This document shows, in pieces, positions 1 through 5,824 of a stretch of 5,824 nt of DNA. The first letter of the stretch is position 1. Each line of letters opens with the position of its first letter. The position numbers and the translations under genes are program-made. The stretch comes from Streptomyces sp. WM4235. GTDB taxonomy: Bacteria; Actinomycetota; Actinomycetes; Streptomycetales; Streptomycetaceae. The notes beneath the pieces are model-generated. The model was not told the origin of the DNA and searched no databases. It saw only the letters and a list, made by a program, of their open reading frames with translations. The stretch is taken from the NCBI RefSeq assembly GCF_001279725.1, contig NZ_LGDE01000084.1, forward strand, positions 1 through 5,824, given 5' to 3'.

Positions 1-656
1 GCGAACACCTCGGTGTAGGCGGCGTCGTAGGTGAACGGCGCCCACTGCGCGACACGGCTCGCGGGCCGCACCGAGAAGCGGGCCCCCTGCCGGGGGGCGA
101 ACTGGGCGGGGGACGCGCGCGGCACCACGATGCCCTTGGGGCTACCGGTCGAACCGGAGGTGTACACCAGGCACAGCGCGTCCTCACCGGTCGTCGCCGG
201 CGCCGTCGGCCGGGGGGCCGCGGCCTTGTCGGCGGCGGGTGCCCGGGTGTCGCACCACTCCACCGGGACGTCGCCGAACCGCACCGCCTCCCGGTCCCAC
301 AGCGCGGGGTACGCCGCCAGGGAGGCTTCGGTGGCCAGCAGCGCGACGGGGTCCGCGTCGGCGAGTACGGCGCGCAGCCGCAGCTCGGGGCCGACCCCGT
401 CGAGGACCGCGAACGCCGCGCCGGTCTTGGCCACGCCGAGGACGGCGGCGCTCTGCGCGGGCCCGGTGGGCAGCAGCACCGACACGAAGGAGCCGGGTCC
501 GGCGCCGCGCGCCAGCAGCCGGACCGCGATGTCGTCGCTCCAACGGTCCAGTTCCGCGTAGGTGACCTCCACTCCGGCGCACCGTACGGCCGGGGAGTCG
601 GGACGCTCGGCCGCCACGGCCCGGAACAGCTCGTGCACCGGCACGCGGTGGGCGGC
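1..656 (-). other. Adenylation domain A2, N-terminal part, divergent, cut by window edge
   Basis: The first 218 or so residues of a second A domain are present. Seen: VTYAELDRWS (A1-like), VAKTGAAFAVLD followed by GVGPELRLRAVL (a divergent A2), and a normal YTSGSTGSPKG (A3, from residue 1712). FTYDAAYTEVF stands at the A4 position, with the carboxylate-partner Asp at 1758. By alignment with GrsA the first three code residues are D, A and T; the other positions lie past the left edge. The family is secure from A3 and context. The substrate is not: D-x-T starts occur in the known Asp and Asn codes, but three positions are too few for a call. Confidence 0.88.
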
Positions 657-3600
657 CCGGTACGCGCCCGGTTCCGCCGCGGGGCGGGGCGAGGGGGTCT
701 CTCCCCGGCCCAGGTCGACGTCGTCCAGGTCGGCGTCGGGGTCGTCGAGCGCCGCGTGCAGGAGGGTCTCCAGCCGGCGGACGAACCGGGCCGCCGACTC
801 CTCGCCGAAGCGGGAGACGGCGTACTCCAGGACCCCGTCGATCCGGTCGGCGTGCTCGTCCAGGGCGAGCGTCAGGTCGTACTTCGCGGTCGCGGTCCGC
901 ACCGGTCGCAGCTCACCGGTGACGTCGCCCAGTCGGACCAGGTCGGGCGTCGCGTCCTGCCAGACCAGCGAGACCTGGGCGAGCGCCGGCCGGCCCGGGT
1001 CGCCCGCCAGGCCCAGTTCGGCGACGAGCCGGTCGAAGGGGACCAGCGGCCGGTCCAGGTCCGCGGCGAGCAGACGACCGGTGCGGGAGGCGAGTTCGGC
1101 GAAGCCCGGCGTACCGGAGAGGTCCACGCGCACCGGCAGGGTGTTGACCAGGTTGCCGACGAGACCCTCCAGTCCGGGCGCCTCGCGGTTGGCGACGGGT
1201 ACGGCGACGACGACGTCGTCGGACGCCGCGTAACGGCCCAGCAGGGAGCCGAACACGGTGAGCAGCACGGTGAACGGCGTGACCCGCAGCCGGGCGGCCG
1301 TCCGGCGCAGCCGCGCGGTGACGTCCGGGGACAGTCGCACCGGCATGGTGCGACCGGCCCCGGGGGCCTCGTCGGCGAGGGCCTGCGGGTCGGTGGGCAG
1401 GGCGAGCACCCCGGGGTGGCCGGCGAGCCGTTCGCGCCAGTACGCCAGGTGCCCGGCCCGCACGGCGCGACCGGCGGGGGCGTCGGCCGCGGCGGCGTAG
1501 TCGATGAACTCGGCGCCCGGTGCCGGGAGTCGCTCGGCGTCGGTGGCGTGCACCGCGTACAGTGCGGCCAGTTCGCGCAAGGCCACGGAGACGGACCAGC
1601 CGTCCACCGCGATGTGGTGCGCGGCGCACAGCAGTTCCGTACGCCCCTGTCCCCGTACCAGGGTGAGGCGCAACAGTGGTCCCGCCGCCAGGTCGAAGGG
1701 ACGGGCCGCCTCCGCGGCGGCGACCGTCTCCCACGCGGCCTCGGCGTCCTCGGCTCCTTCGCCGGGGCCGGGGGAGCCGGGCAGATCGACGACGGCGAGC
1801 CGTACCGCGTCGGCGGGCAGCGGAACCAGGACGGGGCCCCCGTCCTCCCACCCGACACGGGCCGCCAGGACGCGGTGACGGGTCACCAGGTCGCGCAGCG
1901 CGGCCGCCAGGACATCGGCGTCGACATCGGCGTCCAGTCGGACCGCGCCCGCCAGGTTGTAGGCCGCCGAGTCGGGGGCGAGCCGTTGGGCCAGCCACAG
2001 CTGCCGCTGCTGATCGGTGAGCGGCACCGGATCGCCGGGTTCGCGCGCGGGCCCGGCGGCGGGACCGGGCACCGGCTCGGCGTCCCGACCGGCGGGCGCA
2101 CCGGCGGCCGAGCGGGCCAGGGTGGCCGGCGTCGGGTCCGCGTAGAAGGCGGCCAGCGAGGGGGCCTGCCCGAACTCCGCGCGCACCAGCCCGATCAGCC
2201 GACCGGCGGCGATCGAGTTGCCGCCCGCCGCGAGGAAGTCGTCGTCGGTTCCGACCGCGTCCGGGTCGAGCCCCAGCACCGCCGCCCAGTGCCGTACGAC
2301 GGAGCGCTCGACGGAGGTGACCGGGGCGGTGCGCCCGGTGCCGGACCGCAGGGTGCGCGCCGTGCGGGTCAACGCGGGCCGGTCGATCTTGCCGCTGGTG
2401 TTCAACGGCAGTTCGGCGACCTCGTCGAACACGGCCGGGACCGCCGCCGCGGGCAGCCGCTCGCGCAGATGCCGGCGCAACGCCTCGGTCGACACCCCGC
2501 CGGTCCGCGCCGGGACGACGAACGCGACCAGGCGCGGGCCCGACGCCCCCGCCCGGTCGATGACCACGGCGACCTGCCATACGTCCTCGTGGGCGCCCAA
2601 CAGGGCTTCGACCTCGCCGAGTTCGACGCGATGCCCGAGGATCTTGACCTGCTGGTCCACCCGGCCCAGTACGACCAGGCGGCCGTCCGGCAGGTACCGG
2701 GCCAGGTCACCGGTGCGGTACACGGTGCCGCCGGTCGCGGTGACCGGGTCCGGCACGAAGACGGTCGAGGTCAGCTCGGGTCGGTTCCAGTAGCCGTCCG
2801 TCACGCCCGCGCCGCCGATGACCAGCTCGCCGACGGCCCCGACGGGCACGGGCCGGCCGGCGGTGTCCAGGACGTGGCAGACGGTGCGGGCGACGGGACG
2901 TCCCACGGTCACCGGCTCGCCCGGCAGGACGCGCCCGGCGGTGGACCAGATCGTCGTCTCGGTGGGTCCGTACAGGTTCCACACCTCGGCGCAGCGCTCC
3001 AGGAGCCGCCCGGCCAGCACCTCGTCGAGGGCCTCTCCGCCGCTGAACGCCCGAAGGCCGCCCCGGCCCGGCCAGCCGCCGTCCAACAGACCCCGCCACA
3101 GCGACGGCGTGGCCTGCATCAGCGTGGCCCCGGACTTCTCCAACAACGTCCCCAGGGCCTCCGCGTCGCGGACCGTCTCGCGCGGCGCGACCACCACCCG
3201 GGCGCCCGCGACCAGCGGGGCGAACAGTTCCAGGACACTGATGTCGAAGGTGAGCGAGGTGACGGCGACGAGCACGTCGTGCTCCTCGATGCCCGGCTCC
3301 CGCACCACGCTGTGCAGGAGGTTCGCCACGCAGCCGTGCGGTACCGCCACACCCTTGGGCGTCCCGGTGGACCCCGAGGTGTACATCAGGTAGGCGAGCG
3401 CGTCCGGGGCCGGACCGTCGGGGTACGGCACGTCCCCGGCGGCGGGCGCCGGGGCGTCGAGGAGCTCGCGCGGGTCGAGCCGGGGCGTTCCCTCGCCGGC
3501 GGCGTCCGAGAGGCCGGCGCCGAGCGGTTCGTCGGTGACCAACAGCCGGGCGCCGCTGTCCTTCCACACGTACGCCGCCCGCTCGTCGGGCATCGCCGCG

Positions 3601-5297
3601 TCGAGCGGCACCAGCACGGCGCCGGCCCGCCACAACCCGACGATCAGCGGGATCAGTTCGGCGCTGCGCCGGACCCGCAGGGCGACCCGGTCGCCCGGCC
3701 GTACCCCGCACCGGCCGGCGAGCACGGCTGCCACCCGGTCGGCGGCGCCGGCCACGTCGGCCCGGGTGAGGGTCCCGTCGGCGGAGCCCACGGCGGGGGC
3801 GTCCCCGTCGCGCAGGGCGAGGGCGCGCAGCGCCTCGGGGACGGCGCCCCAGGCCGGCGCCGACGGGTCGCTCGTGTTGAAGTCCCGCACGATCCTGCGG
3901 GTCTCCTCCGCAGTCGTGACCGGCAGTTCGGCGATCGGCCGGCCCGGGTCGTCCGCGGCGGCGGCCAGCAGACACGACAGCGCGTCGGCGAACCCGGCGA
4001 CGGTCTCCGGGGCGAGCAGCGCGGTGCGGTACTCCAGCGAGGCGTCCAGGTCGCCGGACGGCCGGGGCCGCAGGAACAGCGACAGGTCGTACTTGGCGGT
4101 GCCGCTGTGCGACGGCGCCGGCGCGGTCTCGACACCCGGCAGCCGCAGGGTCGTGGTGGGGCCGCTGTGGAAGGCGTACATCAGCTGGAACAGGGGCGTA
4201 CGACCGGCGCCGGCCCCGGGGCCGAGATCCTCGACCACCAGGTCGAAGGGGGTGTCCCGGTGCCGGAGGTCCGCCTTGAGGGCCTGCCGGGTGCGGTGCA
4301 GCGCCTCCCGGAAGGTGGGCGTGCCGCTCAGGTCCACCCGGTGCGCCATCACGTTGAGCAGCGGGCCGATCATGCCGCCGAGCGCGGGACGGTTGCGGGT
4401 GGCCACGGGCATGCCGACGACGAGGTCGTCCTGTCCCGCGTACCGCTGGACGACGACGCAGTACGCCGTGAGGACGACGGCCGAGACACTGGTCAGCTCG
4501 GCGCGGCCGAGCGCCGAGAGTCGTGCGACCAGCTCGGCGGGGAGGGTGAACCCGTGCAGCGCTCCCGCCACCCGCGCCGTGCCCGGCTCCTCGTCGGCGG
4601 CGCCGACGCGCCGCCCGTCCGACGGCAGTCGCACCGGCTCCGGATCGCCCCCGAGCCGGTCGCGCCAGTGGTCCAGGCCGCGACCCGCGTCCGGGTCCGT
4701 GCGCTGCCAGGCCGCGTAGTCGCCGAAGTCCACGGTGGGCCGGGGGAGTTCCTCCGCGGGGGCATCCGGGCCGCCCGTCTCCACCACGTACCGGTCCGCC
4801 AGTTCCTCCAGGAAGACCCCGAACGCCCAGGCGTCCACCACGATGTGGTGGGCGGTGAACAACAACAGGTGCTCCCGCTCGCCCAACCGGAAGAGGTGGG
4901 TGCGCATCAACGGCGGTCGCCCCGACAGGTCGAACGGAACGGCGGCCGCGCCGGCGACGAGCTCGTCGAGAAGCCGCTCACGGTCGTCCCGGGGGTGCCC
5001 GCTCAGATCGACCCGCTCCACGGTCGGACGCGTGAGGTCCTCGAACCGCTGTACCGCCGCGCCGTCCTCGTCGGCGACGACGGCGCAGCGCATCACCTCG
5101 TGACGGGAGGCGAGTTCGGCCAGGGCGCGCTCCAGCGCGTCGGCGTCCACCGGCCCGGTCAGCCGGAACGCCGCCGTCTCGTTGTGCAGCGCGGTGCCCG
5201 GCAGTACCTGCTCGGCCCGCCAGATGGCCCGCTGGGCGTACGAGAGCGGAGCCGTACGGCGATCCGGGCGCGCGGGCAGGGGGGCGGCGGGGCTCAT
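1..5297 (-). CDS. Multimodular NRPS, modules C-A(Gly)-PCP-C-A..., 3' end outside window
   Basis: This peptide synthetase starts at ATG 5297-5295 and stays open for 1765 codons to the left edge; I checked the frame for stops and found none. The start is fixed by the AAGGAG site, the ATGA overlap, and the first condensation motif (SYAQRAIW, residues 19-26) beginning soon after. Approximate domain order by residue: C1 15-452, A1 478-985, PCP1 992-1062, a Pro/Ala-rich linker, C2 1090-1525, A2 from 1548 and cut. Module 1 is predicted to add glycine; module 2's residue is not predicted. C1 should accept the chain from the PCP ending the upstream protein. No epimerase, methyltransferase, oxidase or thioesterase domain is seen, so the line continues outside. 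The N-terminus before C1 is only about 17 residues, with no obvious docking helix. There are no in-frame TTA codons, hence no sign of bldA control in this part. Cytoplasmic; no signal peptide. The cluster and product are not identified. Confidence 0.97.
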   Translation of the reverse strand, partial: MSPAAPLPARPDRRTAPLSYAQRAIWRAEQVLPGTALHNETAAFRLTGPVDADALERALAELASRHEVMRCAVVADEDGAAVQRFEDLTRPTVERVDLSGHPRDDRERLLDELVAGAAAVPFDLSGRPPLMRTHLFRLGEREHLLLFTAHHIVVDAWAFGVFLEELADRYVVETGGPDAPAEELPRPTVDFGDYAAWQRTDPDAGRGLDHWRDRLGGDPEPVRLPSDGRRVGAADEEPGTARVAGALHGFTLPAELVARLSALGRAELTSVSAVVLTAYCVVVQRYAGQDDLVVGMPVATRNRPALGGMIGPLLNVMAHRVDLSGTPTFREALHRTRQALKADLRHRDTPFDLVVEDLGPGAGAGRTPLFQLMYAFHSGPTTTLRLPGVETAPAPSHSGTAKYDLSLFLRPRPSGDLDASLEYRTALLAPETVAGFADALSCLLAAAADDPGRPIAELPVTTAEETRRIVRDFNTSDPSAPAWGAVPEALRALALRDGDAPAVGSADGTLTRADVAGAADRVAAVLAGRCGVRPGDRVALRVRRSAELIPLIVGLWRAGAVLVPLDAAMPDERAAYVWKDSGARLLVTDEPLGAGLSDAAGEGTPRLDPRELLDAPAPAAGDVPYPDGPAPDALAYLMYTSGSTGTPKGVAVPHGCVANLLHSVVREPGIEEHDVLVAVTSLTFDISVLELFAPLVAGARVVVAPRETVRDAEALGTLLEKSGATLMQATPSLWRGLLDGGWPGRGGLRAFSGGEALDEVLAGRLLERCAEVWNLYGPTETTIWSTAGRVLPGEPVTVGRPVARTVCHVLDTAGRPVPVGAVGELVIGGAGVTDGYWNRPELTSTVFVPDPVTATGGTVYRTGDLARYLPDGRLVVLGRVDQQVKILGHRVELGEVEALLGAHEDVWQVAVVIDRAGASGPRLVAFVVPARTGGVSTEALRRHLRERLPAAAVPAVFDEVAELPLNTSGKIDRPALTRTARTLRSGTGRTAPVTSVERSVVRHWAAVLGLDPDAVGTDDDFLAAGGNSIAAGRLIGLVRAEFGQAPSLAAFYADPTPATLARSAAGAPAGRDAEPVPGPAAGPAREPGDPVPLTDQQRQLWLAQRLAPDSAAYNLAGAVRLDADVDADVLAAALRDLVTRHRVLAARVGWEDGGPVLVPLPADAVRLAVVDLPGSPGPGEGAEDAEAAWETVAAAEAARPFDLAAGPLLRLTLVRGQGRTELLCAAHHIAVDGWSVSVALRELAALYAVHATDAERLPAPGAEFIDYAAAADAPAGRAVRAGHLAYWRERLAGHPGVLALPTDPQALADEAPGAGRTMPVRLSPDVTARLRRTAARLRVTPFTVLLTVFGSLLGRYAASDDVVVAVPVANREAPGLEGLVGNLVNTLPVRVDLSGTPGFAELASRTGRLLAADLDRPLVPFDRLVAELGLAGDPGRPALAQVSLVWQDATPDLVRLGDVTGELRPVRTATAKYDLTLALDEHADRIDGVLEYAVSRFGEESAARFVRRLETLLHAALDDPDADLDDVDLGRGETPSPRPAAEPGAYRAAHRVPVHELFRAVAAERPDSPAVRCAGVEVTYAELDRWSDDIAVRLLARGAGPGSFVSVLLPTGPAQSAAVLGVAKTGAAFAVLDGVGPELRLRAVLADADPVALLATEASLAAYPALWDREAVRFGDVPVEWCDTRAPAADKAAAPRPTAPATTGEDALCLVYTSGSTGSPKGIVVPRASPAQFAPRQGARFSVRPASRVAQWAPFTYDAAYTEVF
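723..2030 (-). other. Condensation domain C2 (probable LCL type)
   Basis: C2 should join the Gly-ending peptide on PCP1 to the amino acid of the next module. Motifs: LTDQQQLWLAQRL (from residue 1093), SAAYNLAG, RHRVLAARV, the intact active site HHIAVDGWS (1227-1235; catalytic His1228, Asp1232), LVGNLVNTLPVRV (around 1379-1390), PLVPFDRLV and TAKYDLTL. All expected motifs are present, so it should be active. The upstream donor ends in glycine, which is achiral, so the LCL versus DCL distinction matters less here. Confidence 0.93.
2112..2324 (-). other. Peptidyl carrier protein domain PCP1
   Basis: The carrier for the glycine module runs from about TSVERSVVRHWAAVLGLD to TPATLARSAAG. The attachment motif is FLAAGGNSIAAGRL, with Ser1028 at codon 2216-2214. 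Asn before the Ser replaces the usual His or Asp, a tolerated variation in this family. About 28 residues rich in Pro, Ala and Gly link it to C2. Boundaries are approximate. Confidence 0.93.
2343..3866 (-). other. Adenylation domain A1, predicted glycine-activating
   Basis: This is a complete A domain. Motifs: LWRAGAVLVPLD (A2), YTSGSTGTPKG (A3, from residue 639), FDISVLELF (A4, from 684), NLYGPTETTIW (A5, from 774), GELVIGG and GYWNRPELT (A6), YRTGDLARYLPDG (A7, from 860), LGRVDQQVKILGHRVELGE (A8) and NTSGKIDR (A10, Lys970). Aligned by eye with the GrsA Phe domain, the ten pocket residues are D685, I686, L689, Q728, F751, G753, L775, I783, W784 and K970. The classic glycine code is DILQLGLIWK; only the position-299 equivalent differs (Phe for Leu). 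Glycine is therefore strongly favoured, with some uncertainty from that change. The A8 motif reads KILG where KIRG is commonest. Confidence 0.93.
3942..5255 (-). other. Condensation domain C1 (probable LCL type)
   Basis: C1 forms the peptide bond between the upstream PCP-bound donor and glycine on PCP1. Motifs in order: SYAQRAIW (residues 19-26), RHEVMR (65-70), HHIVVDAW (150-157), DFGDYAAW (190-197), MIGPLLNVMAHRV (from 309), RDTPFDL (from 347) and TAKYDL. The second His of the active site, H151, and the structural Asp D155 are both present, so the domain looks catalytic. The usual Gly after the Asp is Ala (A156). The LCL assignment is inferred from the absence of an epimerase domain at the end of the preceding protein and from general motif style; subtype was not tested by phylogeny. 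Confidence 0.92.
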
Positions 5298-5824
5298 CGG
5301 GTGCTCCTTGCCGCGCCGGGGGGTCCGTCGCGGCCGTCGGTGATCACGGCGGCGAGTCCGGAGACGGTGGGCCGCTTCACGAAGGCGCCGACGGGGACGT
5401 CCACGGCGAAGCGCGTGCGCAGCCGGTCCAGCAGCCGGGCGATGGCCAGCGAGTCGCCGCCGAGCAGCGTGAAGTCGTCGTCGCGGCCGATCCCGGGCAG
5501 GTGCAGCAGCTCGCTCCAGATGGCCGCGATCTCGCTCTCCAGGCCGTCCAGGGGAGCCTGTCCGGAGTCGCCCGCGTAGGCGGCGGAAGGCAGCGGGAGG
5601 GCCCGGCGGTCGGTCTTGCCGTTGAGGGTGCGGGGCACCGAGGCGAGCCGTACGTACACCGAGGGCCGGCTCCCGGGGGCCAGACCGGCGGCGGTGTGGG
5701 CCCGCAGGTCCTCGTCCGTCACCCCGTCGGCGACGACGTACGCGCAGAGCACGGCCTCGGCGCCCGGCTCCTCCACTGCGGCCGCGCAGGCGTCCCGCAC
5801 CCCGGGGTGGCGACGGAGCACGTC
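5294..5824 (-). CDS. NRPS protein, C-terminal end (partial A domain + PCP), 5' end outside window
   Basis: This is the last 176 codons of a nonribosomal peptide synthetase; its frame is open at the right edge, so the start lies outside. An A domain activates an amino acid as its adenylate and loads it on the PCP phosphopantetheine arm. Seen, counting from the first full codon at the edge: an A-domain tail beginning DVLRRHPGV, the A10 motif LNGKTDR with its catalytic Lys at about residue 70, then a PCP with LLGGDSLA and the modifiable Ser at about residue 125 (codon 5452-5450). The protein stops with TGA at 5296-5294, about 18 residues after the PCP, so no epimerase or thioesterase follows and its chain must pass to another protein. 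The A9 region (LAPGSRPSVYVRL) departs from the usual LPxYMxP. The specificity residues lie outside, so the substrate is unknown. An internal GTG at 5821-5819 could be mistaken for a start but lies in the middle of an A domain. Confidence 0.95.
   Translation of the reverse strand, partial: DVLRRHPGVRDACAAAVEEPGAEAVLCAYVVADGVTDEDLRAHTAAGLAPGSRPSVYVRLASVPRTLNGKTDRRALPLPSAAYAGDSGQAPLDGLESEIAAIWSELLHLPGIGRDDDFTLLGGDSLAIARLLDRLRTRFAVDVPVGAFVKRPTVSGLAAVITDGRDGPPGAARSTR
5304..5309 (-). promoter_or_regulatory. Ribosome binding site of the second NRPS gene
   Basis: On the minus strand AAGGAG lies six bases upstream of the ATG at 5297-5295. It is a strong match to the anti-Shine-Dalgarno sequence and lies within the final codons of the upstream gene. 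It supports this ATG as the start and, with the ATGA overlap, points to translational coupling. No promoter is expected at this junction. Confidence 0.85.
5339..5551 (-). other. Peptidyl carrier protein (PCP) domain of the upstream NRPS
   Basis: The domain runs from about LDGLESEIAAIWSELL to about GLAAVITDG. The core motif DDDFTLLGGDSLA holds the serine (codon 5452-5450) to which a phosphopantetheinyl transferase would attach the 4'-phosphopantetheine arm. As the last domain of its protein, it should donate its aminoacyl or peptidyl thioester to the condensation domain that starts the next protein. Boundaries are approximate. Confidence 0.93.
5590..5824 (-). other. Adenylation domain, C-terminal subdomain (partial)
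   Basis: This is the small, mobile C-terminal lobe of an A domain. It contains the A10 loop with LNGKTDR; the lysine codon is at 5617-5615 and is the residue that contacts the substrate carboxylate and ATP in this family. Motifs A1 to A8 are beyond the right edge, so no amino acid can be predicted. The domain boundary is approximate. Confidence 0.88.

Noticed and set aside
1229..1233. A TAA on the plus strand at 1231, which would read as TTA on the coding strand and could suggest bldA control.
   Set aside because: It is not in the NRPS reading frame, which reads TAC for Tyr across these bases. No in-frame TTA codon was found in the window.
872..2580. Two overlapping minus-strand open frames (872-1858 and 913-2580), and a further one at 2707-3975, in frames other than that of the NRPS.
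   Set aside because: They lie inside the synthetase coding region, have Arg/Pro/Gly-rich low-complexity translations, and show no domain or ribosome binding site of note.
866..4102. Similar sequence around 870-890 and 4083-4103.
   Set aside because: Both encode the conserved TAKYDL segment of condensation domains. This is ordinary homology between C1 and C2, not a mobile or regulatory repeat.
1084..5120. A 17-base identical stretch at 1084-1100 and 5104-5120 (starting CGGGAGGCGAG).
   Set aside because: Both copies encode Ala-Glu-Leu-Ala-Ser-Arg but at non-equivalent places in C1 and C2. Shared codon preference explains it better than a repeat element or recombination site.
633..5579. A 1648-codon open frame on the plus strand, opposite the NRPS genes.
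   Set aside because: It is a codon-bias shadow. In very GC-rich genes the antisense frame is depleted of stops. Its translation is rich in Arg, Gly, Gln, Val and His with no domain I recognise, and it runs across the gene junction, whereas the minus-strand frame shows ordered NRPS motifs throughout.
5819..5821. A GTG that could be taken as the start of the right-hand gene.
   Set aside because: The frame is open upstream to the window edge and the encoded residues are the middle of an A domain, so this is an internal Val codon.

Overview
This window is a fragment of a nonribosomal peptide synthetase (NRPS) gene cluster from a very GC-rich actinomycete, most likely Streptomyces or a close relative. 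The base composition is strongly GC-biased, third codon positions are almost all G or C, and no in-frame TTA codon occurs in either gene. Both genes lie on the minus strand, so the biology reads from right to left. The window is coding almost from end to end. Neither gene is complete: the first lacks its 5' part and the second lacks its 3' part.

Right edge (5824 to 5294, minus): the C-terminal end of an NRPS protein, made of the last part of an adenylation (A) domain with its A10 lysine, then a carrier (PCP) domain with a GGDSL phosphopantetheine site. The protein ends about 18 residues after the PCP, with no epimerase, condensation or thioesterase domain.

Junction (5297-5294): the TGA stop of the first gene and the ATG of the second overlap by four bases (ATGA). 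A strong AAGGAG ribosome binding site lies inside the end of the first gene. The two proteins are therefore very probably translated in a coupled way and work one after the other.

Rest of the window (5297 to 1, minus): one uninterrupted frame of 1765 codons, continuing past the left edge. Its domains in order are C1 - A1 - PCP1 - C2 - A2 (cut). The specificity residues of A1 read D-I-L-Q-F-G-L-I-W-K, one position away from the classic glycine code DILQLGLIWK, so module 1 is predicted to add glycine. The second A domain is divergent, and only its first three code positions (D, A, T) are inside the window, so its substrate is not predicted. The inferred order is: peptide or amino acid on the upstream PCP -> C1 condenses it with Gly on PCP1 -> C2 passes it to the next residue. 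No epimerase or methyltransferase domain is present, so no D-configuration or N-methylation is built in here.

I found no RNA gene, mobile element, CRISPR array, terminator or promoter. This is a recognisable assembly line rather than a new kind of system. The points worth a second look are small ones: an altered HHxxxDG motif in C1, a one-residue variant of the glycine code, and an atypical second A domain.
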